DNA of 5,150 nt from Methylococcaceae bacterium NSP1-2 (lineage in GTDB: Bacteria > Pseudomonadota > Gammaproteobacteria > Methylococcales > Methylomonadaceae), in the NCBI GenBank assembly GCA_002256685.1, contig NQJH01000195.1:1-5150 (forward strand), given 5' to 3'. Below, piece after piece: positions 1 to 4,115 of the stretch. The notes beneath the pieces are model-generated. The model ran no database searches and was not told where the DNA came from. It saw only the letters and a program-made list of their open reading frames with translations. The position numbers were made by a program, and so were the translations under genes. Position 1 is the stretch's first letter. Each line of letters begins with the position of its first letter.

Positions 1-54
1 TACTTCGTCACCAATCATCAAAGTCTCCCCTACTCTACGAGTTAATATAAGCAT
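1..54 (-). CDS. csrA: Carbon storage regulator CsrA, N-terminal 18 codons (runs off left edge)
   Basis: Read on the minus strand, the ATG at 54 opens a frame giving MLILTRRVGETLMIGDEV, the invariant N-terminus (first beta strands) of CsrA/RsmA. CsrA is a small homodimeric RNA-binding protein that binds GGA motifs in mRNA leaders and controls translation and stability of carbon metabolism, motility and biofilm genes. The remaining roughly 40-50 codons lie outside the window. A strong Shine-Dalgarno AGGGAG sits 5 nt upstream of the ATG (plus-strand 60-65), which fixes the start. The gene is divergent from the SPFH gene across a 277-bp spacer. Identification is very secure despite the short fragment, because this N-terminus is highly diagnostic. 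Whether the rest of the gene is intact cannot be seen. Confidence 0.95.
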   Translation of the reverse strand, partial: MLILTRRVGETLMIGDEV

Positions 55-331
55 GGCTTCTCCCTAATGTGATACAAACTTACTGTCTTTCACGCAGCGC
101 GTTAACTTGGAAGGACTATAATAACAGTTTTTTAAAAAACTTAAAGCCTATTCTGCGAAAATACTGAGATTACTGCTGTAAATCACTTTTAAGTGGTAAA
201 TTTCTTTTTCCAATATACATCTTTTCAGGTGCCAACTTCAGCCTTCTAGCTAATATCCATGACGGACGAACACTCAACATCTAGCAACAAGTCAAGTTTT
301 CGCTTACCCACTATATAATCAGGAGAGCAAC
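55..331. other. Divergent intergenic spacer between csrA and the SPFH gene
   Basis: This AT-rich 277-bp region has no convincing ORF. It must hold the csrA promoter (minus strand) and the SPFH-gene promoter (plus strand), unless csrA is also read from further away. On the minus strand, TATTAT at 123-118 is a possible csrA -10 box, but there is no good -35 at the expected spacing. On the plus strand, TATAAT at 314-319 matches the -10 consensus, but it sits only 12 bases upstream of the SPFH ATG. The spacer also contains a perfect 16-bp palindrome at 126-141 and a short inverted repeat CACTT-TT-AAGTG at 184-195. No RNA gene is recognisable. Confidence 0.5.
126..141. repeat. Perfect 16-bp AT-rich palindrome upstream of csrA
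   Basis: AGTTTTTTAAAAAACT reads the same on both strands. It lies 72 bp upstream of the csrA start, close to the candidate TATTAT box on that strand (118-123). It could be an UP-element-like AT tract, a regulator site, or simply an A/T run that is symmetric by chance. With only two bases other than A/T in each half, chance is plausible. Confidence 0.4.
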
Positions 332-1582
332 ATGAATTTTCCCATAAAACCTATCAGCTATTTTGCCATTGGCATTGCGGTGCTGGTGATTATTAATTTG
401 AATGTCGGGATTAACGATGCTGGTGAAAGAACCGTCATTCAGTATCCGTGGGGAACGTTGAAGATTAAATTTACTCCGGGGATTTACGCTAAGTTTTTTG
501 GTAGTGCCGAAGTTTATCGAGATGTGGTTACCTTTGATTTCGACAAACAAAATGCCAAAGGCGAAGCCAGCCTTGATTTTCCGGGTATCAATGTCCGTTA
601 TCAAGATGGTGGCACGGGTAAAGTGTTTGGTAAAGCACGGTTTGCCTTACCCAGCATAGACGAGGTAATGATAAAACTGCATAAAGATTTTCGTAGCAAC
701 GATGCGGTGTCTTATAAACTGGTTAAAACCGTGGTCGAAGAGTCGATGAATCTTACCGCAGGACTTATGTCATCAGAAGAAGCCTACGCAGAAAAGCGCG
801 GTATTTTTACGCAGTGGTCAGAAGAACAAATCGCCTTAGGTAAATTTTTTACTGAATTAAAATCAGTGGCAGAAAAACAAGAAGCCACCAATGAGCATGT
901 CGTGCGTAATATCCCTGTGATTAAATACGGCACCGATGGTTTGCCGCTACACCATAACAGTGATTTAAAAGCCTACGGTATTACCGTCAGCGGTTTTCAA
1001 ATTACCGATTGGGATTTTGAGCAAAAAACCCTAGAGCAAATCTCGCGTAAACGTGAAGCCACTATGGGTATTATCACCGCTAAAGCCGATGCAGAAAGAG
1101 CGCGACAAGAAGCACTCACTGCCGAAGAACAGGGCAAGAAAAATGTTATGGTGGATAAATACACCAAAGAACAAGAAAAAGTCCAAGCGGTCGTTGATGC
1201 TGAAAAAAACAAAGAAGTTGCCGTTACTAAAGCCATGCAGGGCGTATTAGTTGCCGAGCAAGGCAAATTGGAAGCTGAACAAAAACGCCTTGCCGCCGTT
1301 GCTTATAAACAAGAACAAATTCTGCGCGGCGAAGGTGATGGCGAATACAAACGTTTAGTCATGAGTGCCGATGGCGCATTAACAGCCAAACTGGAAGCAT
1401 GGCAAACGGTGCAGATTCGTTATGCAGAAGCGATTGAAAAACAAAAATGGGTGCCTGAAATTCAAATGGGGCAAATCGGTCAAAATACAGGCAGTGCTGC
1501 CAATGATTTGATAGACCTACTGAAAGCAAAAACCGCCAAAGAACTTAATCTTGATATGAGTGTGAAATCTAATCAGCCTTAA
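332..1582 (+). CDS. Membrane-anchored SPFH/Band 7 (prohibitin-like) protein with long coiled coil
   Basis: A 416-residue protein. Residues about 8-25 form a single hydrophobic N-terminal anchor. Then comes an SPFH/Band 7-type core (about 30-230), opening with GERTVIQYPWGTLKIKFTPG, the pattern seen in prohibitin/HflK-like proteins. Residues about 228-345 are rich in Glu, Lys, Gln and Ala (for example KADAERARQEALTAEEQGKK) and should form a long coiled coil. A less ordered tail ends with a short helix, NDLIDLLKAKTAKEL. SPFH proteins assemble into large membrane-associated ring or cage oligomers that organise membrane domains and can hold proteases such as FtsH. No partner (NfeD-like protein, protease) is encoded beside it, so the specific role is unknown. 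The start is supported by AGGAGA (321-326), 5 nt upstream of the ATG. The gene is divergent from csrA and appears to be transcribed alone. The family call is strong; a precise function is not possible. Confidence 0.85.
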   Translation: MNFPIKPISYFAIGIAVLVIINLNVGINDAGERTVIQYPWGTLKIKFTPGIYAKFFGSAEVYRDVVTFDFDKQNAKGEASLDFPGINVRYQDGGTGKVFGKARFALPSIDEVMIKLHKDFRSNDAVSYKLVKTVVEESMNLTAGLMSSEEAYAEKRGIFTQWSEEQIALGKFFTELKSVAEKQEATNEHVVRNIPVIKYGTDGLPLHHNSDLKAYGITVSGFQITDWDFEQKTLEQISRKREATMGIITAKADAERARQEALTAEEQGKKNVMVDKYTKEQEKVQAVVDAEKNKEVAVTKAMQGVLVAEQGKLEAEQKRLAAVAYKQEQILRGEGDGEYKRLVMSADGALTAKLEAWQTVQIRYAEAIEKQKWVPEIQMGQIGQNTGSAANDLIDLLKAKTAKELNLDMSVKSNQP

Positions 1583-1655
1583 GCTTGCGTAGCGACTGTT
1601 GGGCAATGCTGTCATGGATATACAGCAAAAGCAGTGTAAATTGATTCAAGTGCGG

Positions 1656-1702
1656 TGTAGGTGAGAATTCATTCGCACCGTGCGGATAAATCCGCACCTA
1701 CA
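1656..1702. repeat. REPIN-like double inverted repeat (two REP-type hairpins)
   Basis: A 47-bp element is bounded by TGTAGGTG (1656-1663) and its exact reverse complement CACCTACA (1695-1702). Inside are two adjacent hairpins. The first is GTGAGAAT-TC-ATTCGCAC (1661-1678, one mismatch). The second is GTGCGGAT-AA-ATCCGCAC (1680-1697, perfect 8-bp arms). Two REP sequences in opposite orientation are the hallmark of REPINs, the non-autonomous elements spread by RAYT (TnpA-REP) transposases; the core also resembles Pseudomonas-type REPs with GCGAATTCATTCGC. It lies in the gap downstream of the SPFH gene, the usual extragenic location. Whether other copies exist in the genome cannot be seen here. 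Confidence 0.7.
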
Positions 1703-1724
1703 TCATTTTATTGTTGCATGGAGC

Positions 1725-1736
1725 GAAACGGAATAC
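1725..1736 (+). repeat. 12-bp repeat GAAACGGAATAC, copy 1
   Basis: GAAACGGAATAC occurs here and again, in the same orientation, at 2215-2226, so the two copies flank the hdeA-like gene. In this copy GCGAAA (1723-1728) can pair with TTTCGC (1756-1761), suggesting a decayed hairpin repeat. Beyond the 12-mer the two copies diverge quickly. An exact 12-bp match within about 500 bp is unlikely by chance but not impossible. Confidence 0.45.
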
Positions 1737-1818
1737 AGAACATTGTGGTATAAGTTTTCGCGTAGTCAGTGGTGCTTCACACAGACTATTTGACCGTAAG
1801 CTATGCAGCAAAGTGAAG

Positions 1819-1850
1819 TCAATATTTTTGAAGTAATCTTCAATATTTTT
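1819..1850. promoter_or_regulatory. Candidate operator or leader hairpin upstream of the hdeA-like gene
   Basis: The 11-mer TCAATATTTTT occurs at 1819-1829 and again at 1840-1850, a 21-bp period that puts both copies on the same face of the helix. Between them lies a perfect inverted repeat TTGAAG-TAAT-CTTCAA (1828-1843). The block ends 22 bp upstream of the ATG at 1873. It could be a paired regulator site or, if transcribed, a small hairpin in the 5' leader. No known regulator motif is recognised, and the sequence is very AT-rich, so the function is inferred. Confidence 0.35.
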
Positions 1851-1872
1851 ATTCAAATTAACAAGGTATTTT

Positions 1873-2187
1873 ATGAAAAAATCGATAGCGATTATAGCCG
1901 TTTTAGTATCAGCATTAGCTTTCTCTTCTACTGTTTTTGCCAAAAAAGAACAAGCACTGAAATATGATATGCAGGACTTAAGCTGCAAAGAACTGATTGA
2001 AATGGATGAAGAGACGATGGGTATTATGTTGATGTGGTTAGATGGCTACCTCTCCGGTGTCACAGGTGATACCAAATTCGACAGCGACCAATTTGGAAAT
2101 TTTGCGGGCTCTTTAGGTGAATACTGCGCTAAGAACCCAACAGAAAAAGTAGTGGATGCAAGTCACAAACTAGGTATTACAAAATAA
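1873..2187 (+). CDS. HdeA/HdeB-family-like small periplasmic protein
   Basis: A 104-residue precursor. Residues 1-23 form a typical Sec signal peptide: MKKS, a hydrophobic core, and likely cleavage after VFA (residue 23). This leaves a mature protein of about 81 residues. The mature part shows the HdeA-type layout: DLSCKEL with Cys38, a WLDGYLSG stretch around Trp55, and EYC with Cys85. The two cysteines, 47 apart, match the single conserved disulfide of HdeA (48 apart). In enterics HdeA/HdeB are periplasmic chaperones that unfold at low pH and prevent aggregation of acid-damaged proteins; many environmental homologues are uncharacterised, so acid protection is an inference. AAGG at 1863-1866, 6 nt before the ATG, supports the start. 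The gene stands alone, with repeat-type motifs upstream and a strong hairpin downstream. Confidence 0.75.
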   Translation: MKKSIAIIAVLVSALAFSSTVFAKKEQALKYDMQDLSCKELIEMDEETMGIMLMWLDGYLSGVTGDTKFDSDQFGNFAGSLGEYCAKNPTEKVVDASHKLGITK

Positions 2188-2214
2188 GTGTCATAGCAAG
2201 TAGCTTCATAGATT

Positions 2215-2257
2215 GAAACGGAATACGGAGGAACTTTTCCACATTCCACGTTGTTTC
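2215..2257. repeat. Imperfect inverted repeat containing GAAACGGAATAC, copy 2
   Basis: The second copy of GAAACGGAATAC (2215-2226) is followed by a partly complementary arm. GAAAC (2215-2219) pairs with GTTTC (2253-2257) and GGAAT (2220-2224) with ATTCC (2243-2247), leaving an asymmetric internal loop. It begins 28 bp after the hdeA-like stop codon. It looks like a worn intergenic hairpin repeat related to the fragment upstream of the same gene. It is not an evident terminator, since the stem is broken and no T-tract follows. Confidence 0.45.
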
Positions 2258-2264
2258 ACTCGCT

Positions 2265-2287
2265 AAAACACGCTGATAGCGTGTTTT
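2265..2287. terminator. Bidirectional intrinsic terminator between convergent genes
   Basis: AAAACACGCT-GAT-AGCGTGTTTT forms a perfect 10-bp stem with a 3-nt loop. The GC-rich core is flanked by A4 on the left and T4 on the right, so on either strand the stem ends in a short T run. It sits between the plus-strand hdeA-like stop (2187) and the minus-strand ycgN stop (2328), where a shared terminator is expected. The T run is short and partly inside the stem, so efficiency is uncertain. Confidence 0.8.
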
Positions 2288-2327
2288 GGCTTGATTTTCA
2301 TGCTGTTGTCTTAGCGTTAAAAACCAT

Positions 2328-2762
2328 TTATTCCAACCACTCAAGAATAAAGTCTTCCAAATCCAAATCATCATCTTTTGATTCTTTCCGCGCATAACTG
2401 CGAATTGAAATACCAGACTCCTCAACGCCTCTGGTACTTTTTAATACCAAAGGATGCCATTCAGGCAAATCTTTACCTTCATGAAGTAATCGGTAAGCAC
2501 ACGTTGTAGGTAGCCAATGATACTGCTCAGTTTTCAGTTGTCTTAAGTCTAAACAGTCAGGAATAATTTGCGTGCGTTCGGCATAGCGAGTACAGCGGCA
2601 GGTAGTCAGATCAATGAGACGACAGGCAATGCTGGTAAAGTAAATATCGCCTGTGTCTTCGTCTTCTAGCTTATGCAAACAACACTTAGCACAGCCATCA
2701 CACAGTGATTCCCATTCGCTGGTTGTCATTTCAGGCAGGGTTTTGGTTTTCCAGAAATTCAT
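2328..2762 (-). CDS. ycgN: YcgN family (UPF0260) cysteine-cluster protein
   Basis: With the ATG at 2762 the protein has 144 residues, close to the roughly 150 of E. coli YcgN. It closely follows that family: the N-terminal FWKTKTL, then EWESLCDGCAKCCLHKLED (about 16-34), YFTSIACRLIDL, CRCTRY, PDC, WLPTTCAYRLLHEGKDLP and EWHPL. Nine cysteines (21, 24, 27, 28, 47, 55, 57, 70, 88) include the CxxCxxCC cluster typical of YkgJ/YcgN-type proteins, thought to bind metal, perhaps zinc or an iron-sulfur centre. The biological role is unknown. A TTG at 2804 would extend the frame by 14 codons, but those codons match nothing in the family and the TTG falls inside a hairpin repeat, so the ATG is preferred. 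There is no clear Shine-Dalgarno at this ATG. The gene lies downstream of tetR on the same strand, separated by 108 bp including the repeat. Confidence 0.92.
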   Translation of the reverse strand: MNFWKTKTLPEMTTSEWESLCDGCAKCCLHKLEDEDTGDIYFTSIACRLIDLTTCRCTRYAERTQIIPDCLDLRQLKTEQYHWLPTTCAYRLLHEGKDLPEWHPLVLKSTRGVEESGISIRSYARKESKDDDLDLEDFILEWLE

Positions 2763-2796
2763 TAGTAAAGAAAGGGCGGTATTGATGCTAGGTATT

Positions 2797-2864
2797 GTCC
2801 ACAAAAAACACGAAAGTCACGAAAAATTATCATCTTTTTCGTGTTTTTAGTGCTTTTCGTGGAC
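2797..2864. repeat. 68-bp imperfect palindromic repeat with iterated CACGAAA units
   Basis: GTCCAC (2797-2802) and GTGGAC (2859-2864) are the ends of a long hairpin. The inner arm CACGAAAAA (2818-2826) pairs perfectly with TTTTTCGTG (2835-2843) around an 8-nt loop. Further pairs link CACGAAA (2809-2815) to TTTAGTG (2846-2852) with one mismatch. Overall the stem spans 30 positions with about four mismatches. The left arm is built from phased CACGAAA-type units. It fills most of the gap between the tetR stop (2871) and the ycgN start (2762). It resembles the dispersed, non-coding hairpin repeats with CACGAAA units that occur in many bacteria, and may also attenuate transcription from tetR into ycgN. 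No target-site duplication is evident. Confidence 0.75.
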
Positions 2865-2870
2865 GACACA

Positions 2871-3464
2871 CTATTTTTTAGCAATGGCATTCCACGCAAT
2901 CAACCATGTTTGTGATTGATAGGCTTCGGCTTTTTTATCCAATGCACCTGTCAATACCATCCGCAGCGTGTTATGAATAATGCCAAAAAAATACGCATTC
3001 GCCAGTAATGGGTCAATATTGCGTATCTCACCTTCACTAATGCCATTACGAATAATTTTGACGATTTTTATGAAAGCGGCAGTGTCTAATAACGGCTTTG
3101 CTTCGGGCAAAAATTCATTGATTTTTAGCATCAACAAAAACTGCATGACCTCAGGGGCATCGTCAGTCAGCTTAAATAATAAATCCACGATACCGTGTAA
3201 TTGCTCAGAAGATTTTGAATTTTTACGGCGTATTTCATCAACCGATATATTTAAACTGTCCAGAATATTGGCATACAGTGCCGTCGCAATCATTTGCTTG
3301 TGTTTAAAATGGTGATAAATAGCACTGGCTGTTTTGATGCCCGATGCTTCGGCAATATCGGTTAATGAGGTATTGAAATAGCCTTTTTCAGCAAATAATT
3401 TTAATGCTGCCAGTAAAATTTCATCTTGGGTTTCAGTTTTAGTAATATTTTTTTCTTGATCCAT
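2871..3464 (-). CDS. TetR/AcrR-family transcriptional regulator
   Basis: A 197-residue protein, typical TetR length. The N-terminal DNA-binding domain is clear: DEILLAALKLFAEKGYFNTSLTDIAEASGIKTASAIYHHFKHK (about residues 14-56 here quoted only as family landmarks). Confidence 0.
   Translation of the reverse strand: MDQEKNITKTETQDEILLAALKLFAEKGYFNTSLTDIAEASGIKTASAIYHHFKHKQMIATALYANILDSLNISVDEIRRKNSKSSEQLHGIVDLLFKLTDDAPEVMQFLLMLKINEFLPEAKPLLDTAAFIKIVKIIRNGISEGEIRNIDPLLANAYFFGIIHNTLRMVLTGALDKKAEAYQSQTWLIAWNAIAKK
2871..3464 (-). CDS. TetR/AcrR-family transcriptional regulator (full entry)
   Basis: A 197-residue protein, the usual TetR length. Residues 14-56 form the N-terminal three-helix DNA-binding domain: LKLFAEKGYFNTSLTDIA, then the helix-turn-helix at about 32-52, ending in IYHHFKHK, the family's conserved YxHF signature. 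Residues from about 60 on are all helical and variable, as expected for the ligand-binding and dimerisation domain; the ligand cannot be predicted. TetR proteins usually repress their own or adjacent genes and release DNA on binding a small molecule. No efflux pump or enzyme is adjacent, so targets are not evident; ycgN downstream on the same strand is the nearest possible partner. The ATG at 3464 has only a weak upstream purine stretch (AAGA). A tandem 10-bp repeat immediately upstream (3472-3491) could be an autoregulatory operator. Confidence 0.88.
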   Translation of the reverse strand: MDQEKNITKTETQDEILLAALKLFAEKGYFNTSLTDIAEASGIKTASAIYHHFKHKQMIATALYANILDSLNISVDEIRRKNSKSSEQLHGIVDLLFKLTDDAPEVMQFLLMLKINEFLPEAKPLLDTAAFIKIVKIIRNGISEGEIRNIDPLLANAYFFGIIHNTLRMVLTGALDKKAEAYQSQTWLIAWNAIAKK

Positions 3465-3471
3465 GTTCTTA

Positions 3472-3491
3472 TATCAAAGCGTATCAATGCG
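3472..3491. promoter_or_regulatory. Tandem 10-bp repeat just upstream of tetR, candidate operator
   Basis: TATCAAAGCG (3472-3481) is followed directly by TATCAATGCG (3482-3491), differing at one position. A further GTATC occurs at 3494-3498. The 10-bp period places the copies on the same face of the helix, and the block starts 7 bp upstream of the tetR start codon. TetR proteins often bind sites overlapping their own promoter, but those are usually palindromic and this is a direct repeat. The operator role is therefore only a suggestion. Confidence 0.3.
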
Positions 3492-3520
3492 CTGTATCTC
3501 TTAGTGTTAGTAACTTACAG

Positions 3521-3538
3521 AAGGTTGTGTAAAACCTT
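3521..3538 (-). terminator. Weak hairpin downstream of pgsA
   Basis: AAGGTT (3521-3526) and AACCTT (3533-3538) form a perfect 6-bp stem with a 6-nt loop, 13 bp beyond the pgsA stop on the minus strand. There is no T-tract after it in that direction, so it would be a poor intrinsic terminator. It may be a processing site or chance. If it does not stop transcription, pgsA messages could read into tetR. Confidence 0.3.
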
Positions 3539-3551
3539 GAGCCGTGTATTT

Positions 3552-4115
3552 TTATTGTTCTTCAATGGCGATTAAGGCGGCGCGTAAGTAGCTAATCATA
3601 GACCATAAGGTTAATGCGGCAGCAATATACAACAGACCATAGCCGATATTGTTAATTGGTAGCCCTAGTAAATCCTCACGATACAACAACATACCAATGG
3701 ACAGCATTTGTGCCGTGGTTTTCCATTTACCGAGTGAAGACACTTGAACTTTTGCCCGTTGACCAATTTCTGCCATCCATTCGCGCAATGAAGCGATGGT
3801 GATTTCTCTACCAATAATAATGGCGGCTGGAATGGCTAAATAAGGCGTTGCTTGTTGTTGCACTAGCAACACTAGCACAATAGCCACCATCAACTTATCG
3901 GCAACGGGATCTAAAAAAGCCCCAAAAGGCGTTTCTAACTGCATTTTTCGCGCCAGATAACCATCTAACCAATCGGTAATACCCGCTGCCAAAAAAATCA
4001 GCATACACGCCACATTGGAATGTTGCCAAGGCAAATAGAAAACCACCGCTAATAAAGGAATTAACGCGATTCTTAGTAAAGTGAGATTAGTCGGTAAGTT
4101 AAATTGAATCGTCAT
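3552..4115 (-). CDS. pgsA: CDP-diacylglycerol--glycerol-3-phosphate 3-phosphatidyltransferase
   Basis: PgsA is an inner-membrane enzyme that transfers a phosphatidyl group from CDP-diacylglycerol to glycerol-3-phosphate, making phosphatidylglycerophosphate, the committed step to phosphatidylglycerol and cardiolipin. The 187-residue protein has the usual length and the full CDP-alcohol phosphatidyltransferase motif, D48xxD51G52xxA55R56...G65xxxD69xxxD73, whose aspartates bind divalent metal. The N-terminal NLPTNLTLLRIALIPLL and the later REWMAEIGQRAKVQVSS and GKWKTTAQM stretches also match E. coli PgsA. About six hydrophobic segments are visible. The ATG at 4115 lies inside the end of uvrC (17-bp overlap) and has no clear Shine-Dalgarno, suggesting translation coupled to uvrC as in other gammaproteobacteria. 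The gene is intact and expected to be essential, even though uvrC upstream is damaged. Confidence 0.96.
   Translation of the reverse strand: MTIQFNLPTNLTLLRIALIPLLAVVFYLPWQHSNVACMLIFLAAGITDWLDGYLARKMQLETPFGAFLDPVADKLMVAIVLVLLVQQQATPYLAIPAAIIIGREITIASLREWMAEIGQRAKVQVSSLGKWKTTAQMLSIGMLLYREDLLGLPINNIGYGLLYIAAALTLWSMISYLRAALIAIEEQ

Larger units (their letters stand above)
1583..1872. other. Repeat-bearing intergenic spacer between the SPFH and hdeA-like genes
   Basis: No supported gene lies here. In order it holds a REPIN-like inverted repeat pair (1656-1702), a repeat fragment with the 12-mer GAAACGGAATAC (1725-1736), a region with no recognised signal, and an AT-rich segment with repeated motifs (1819-1850) just before the hdeA-like gene. 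There is no classic U-tract terminator after the SPFH gene; the REPIN hairpins, 74 bp downstream of its stop, may serve that role. TTGACC at 1790-1795 resembles a -35 box, but no matching -10 lies at normal spacing. Confidence 0.5.

Noticed and set aside
314..319. Perfect TATAAT hexamer just upstream of the SPFH gene as its -10 box
   Set aside because: It is only 12 nt from the ATG and overlaps the space needed for the ribosome site. Transcription from it would leave a leader of roughly six bases that would omit most of AGGAGA, and there is no -35 at 16-18 bp upstream.
262..326. CsrA binding sites in the SPFH leader (GGA triplets at ACGGACG and AGGAGA)
   Set aside because: GGA triplets are too common, the second is simply the Shine-Dalgarno, and no clear hairpin presents them in loops. 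The transcript start is also unknown.
1698..1988. Minus-strand ORF of 96 codons over the hdeA-like start
   Set aside because: It overlaps the signal-peptide end of the hdeA-like gene and the REPIN, has no recognisable domain, and reads as a shadow.
2763..2804. Extension of ycgN to a TTG start at 2804
   Set aside because: The extra 14 residues do not match the YcgN family, and the TTG falls inside the left arm of the 68-bp hairpin repeat, so the ATG at 2762 is preferred.
2871..3464. A duplicate, incomplete entry for the TetR regulator in the feature list (confidence 0)
   Set aside because: It is superseded by the full entry with the same coordinates; only one gene is present.
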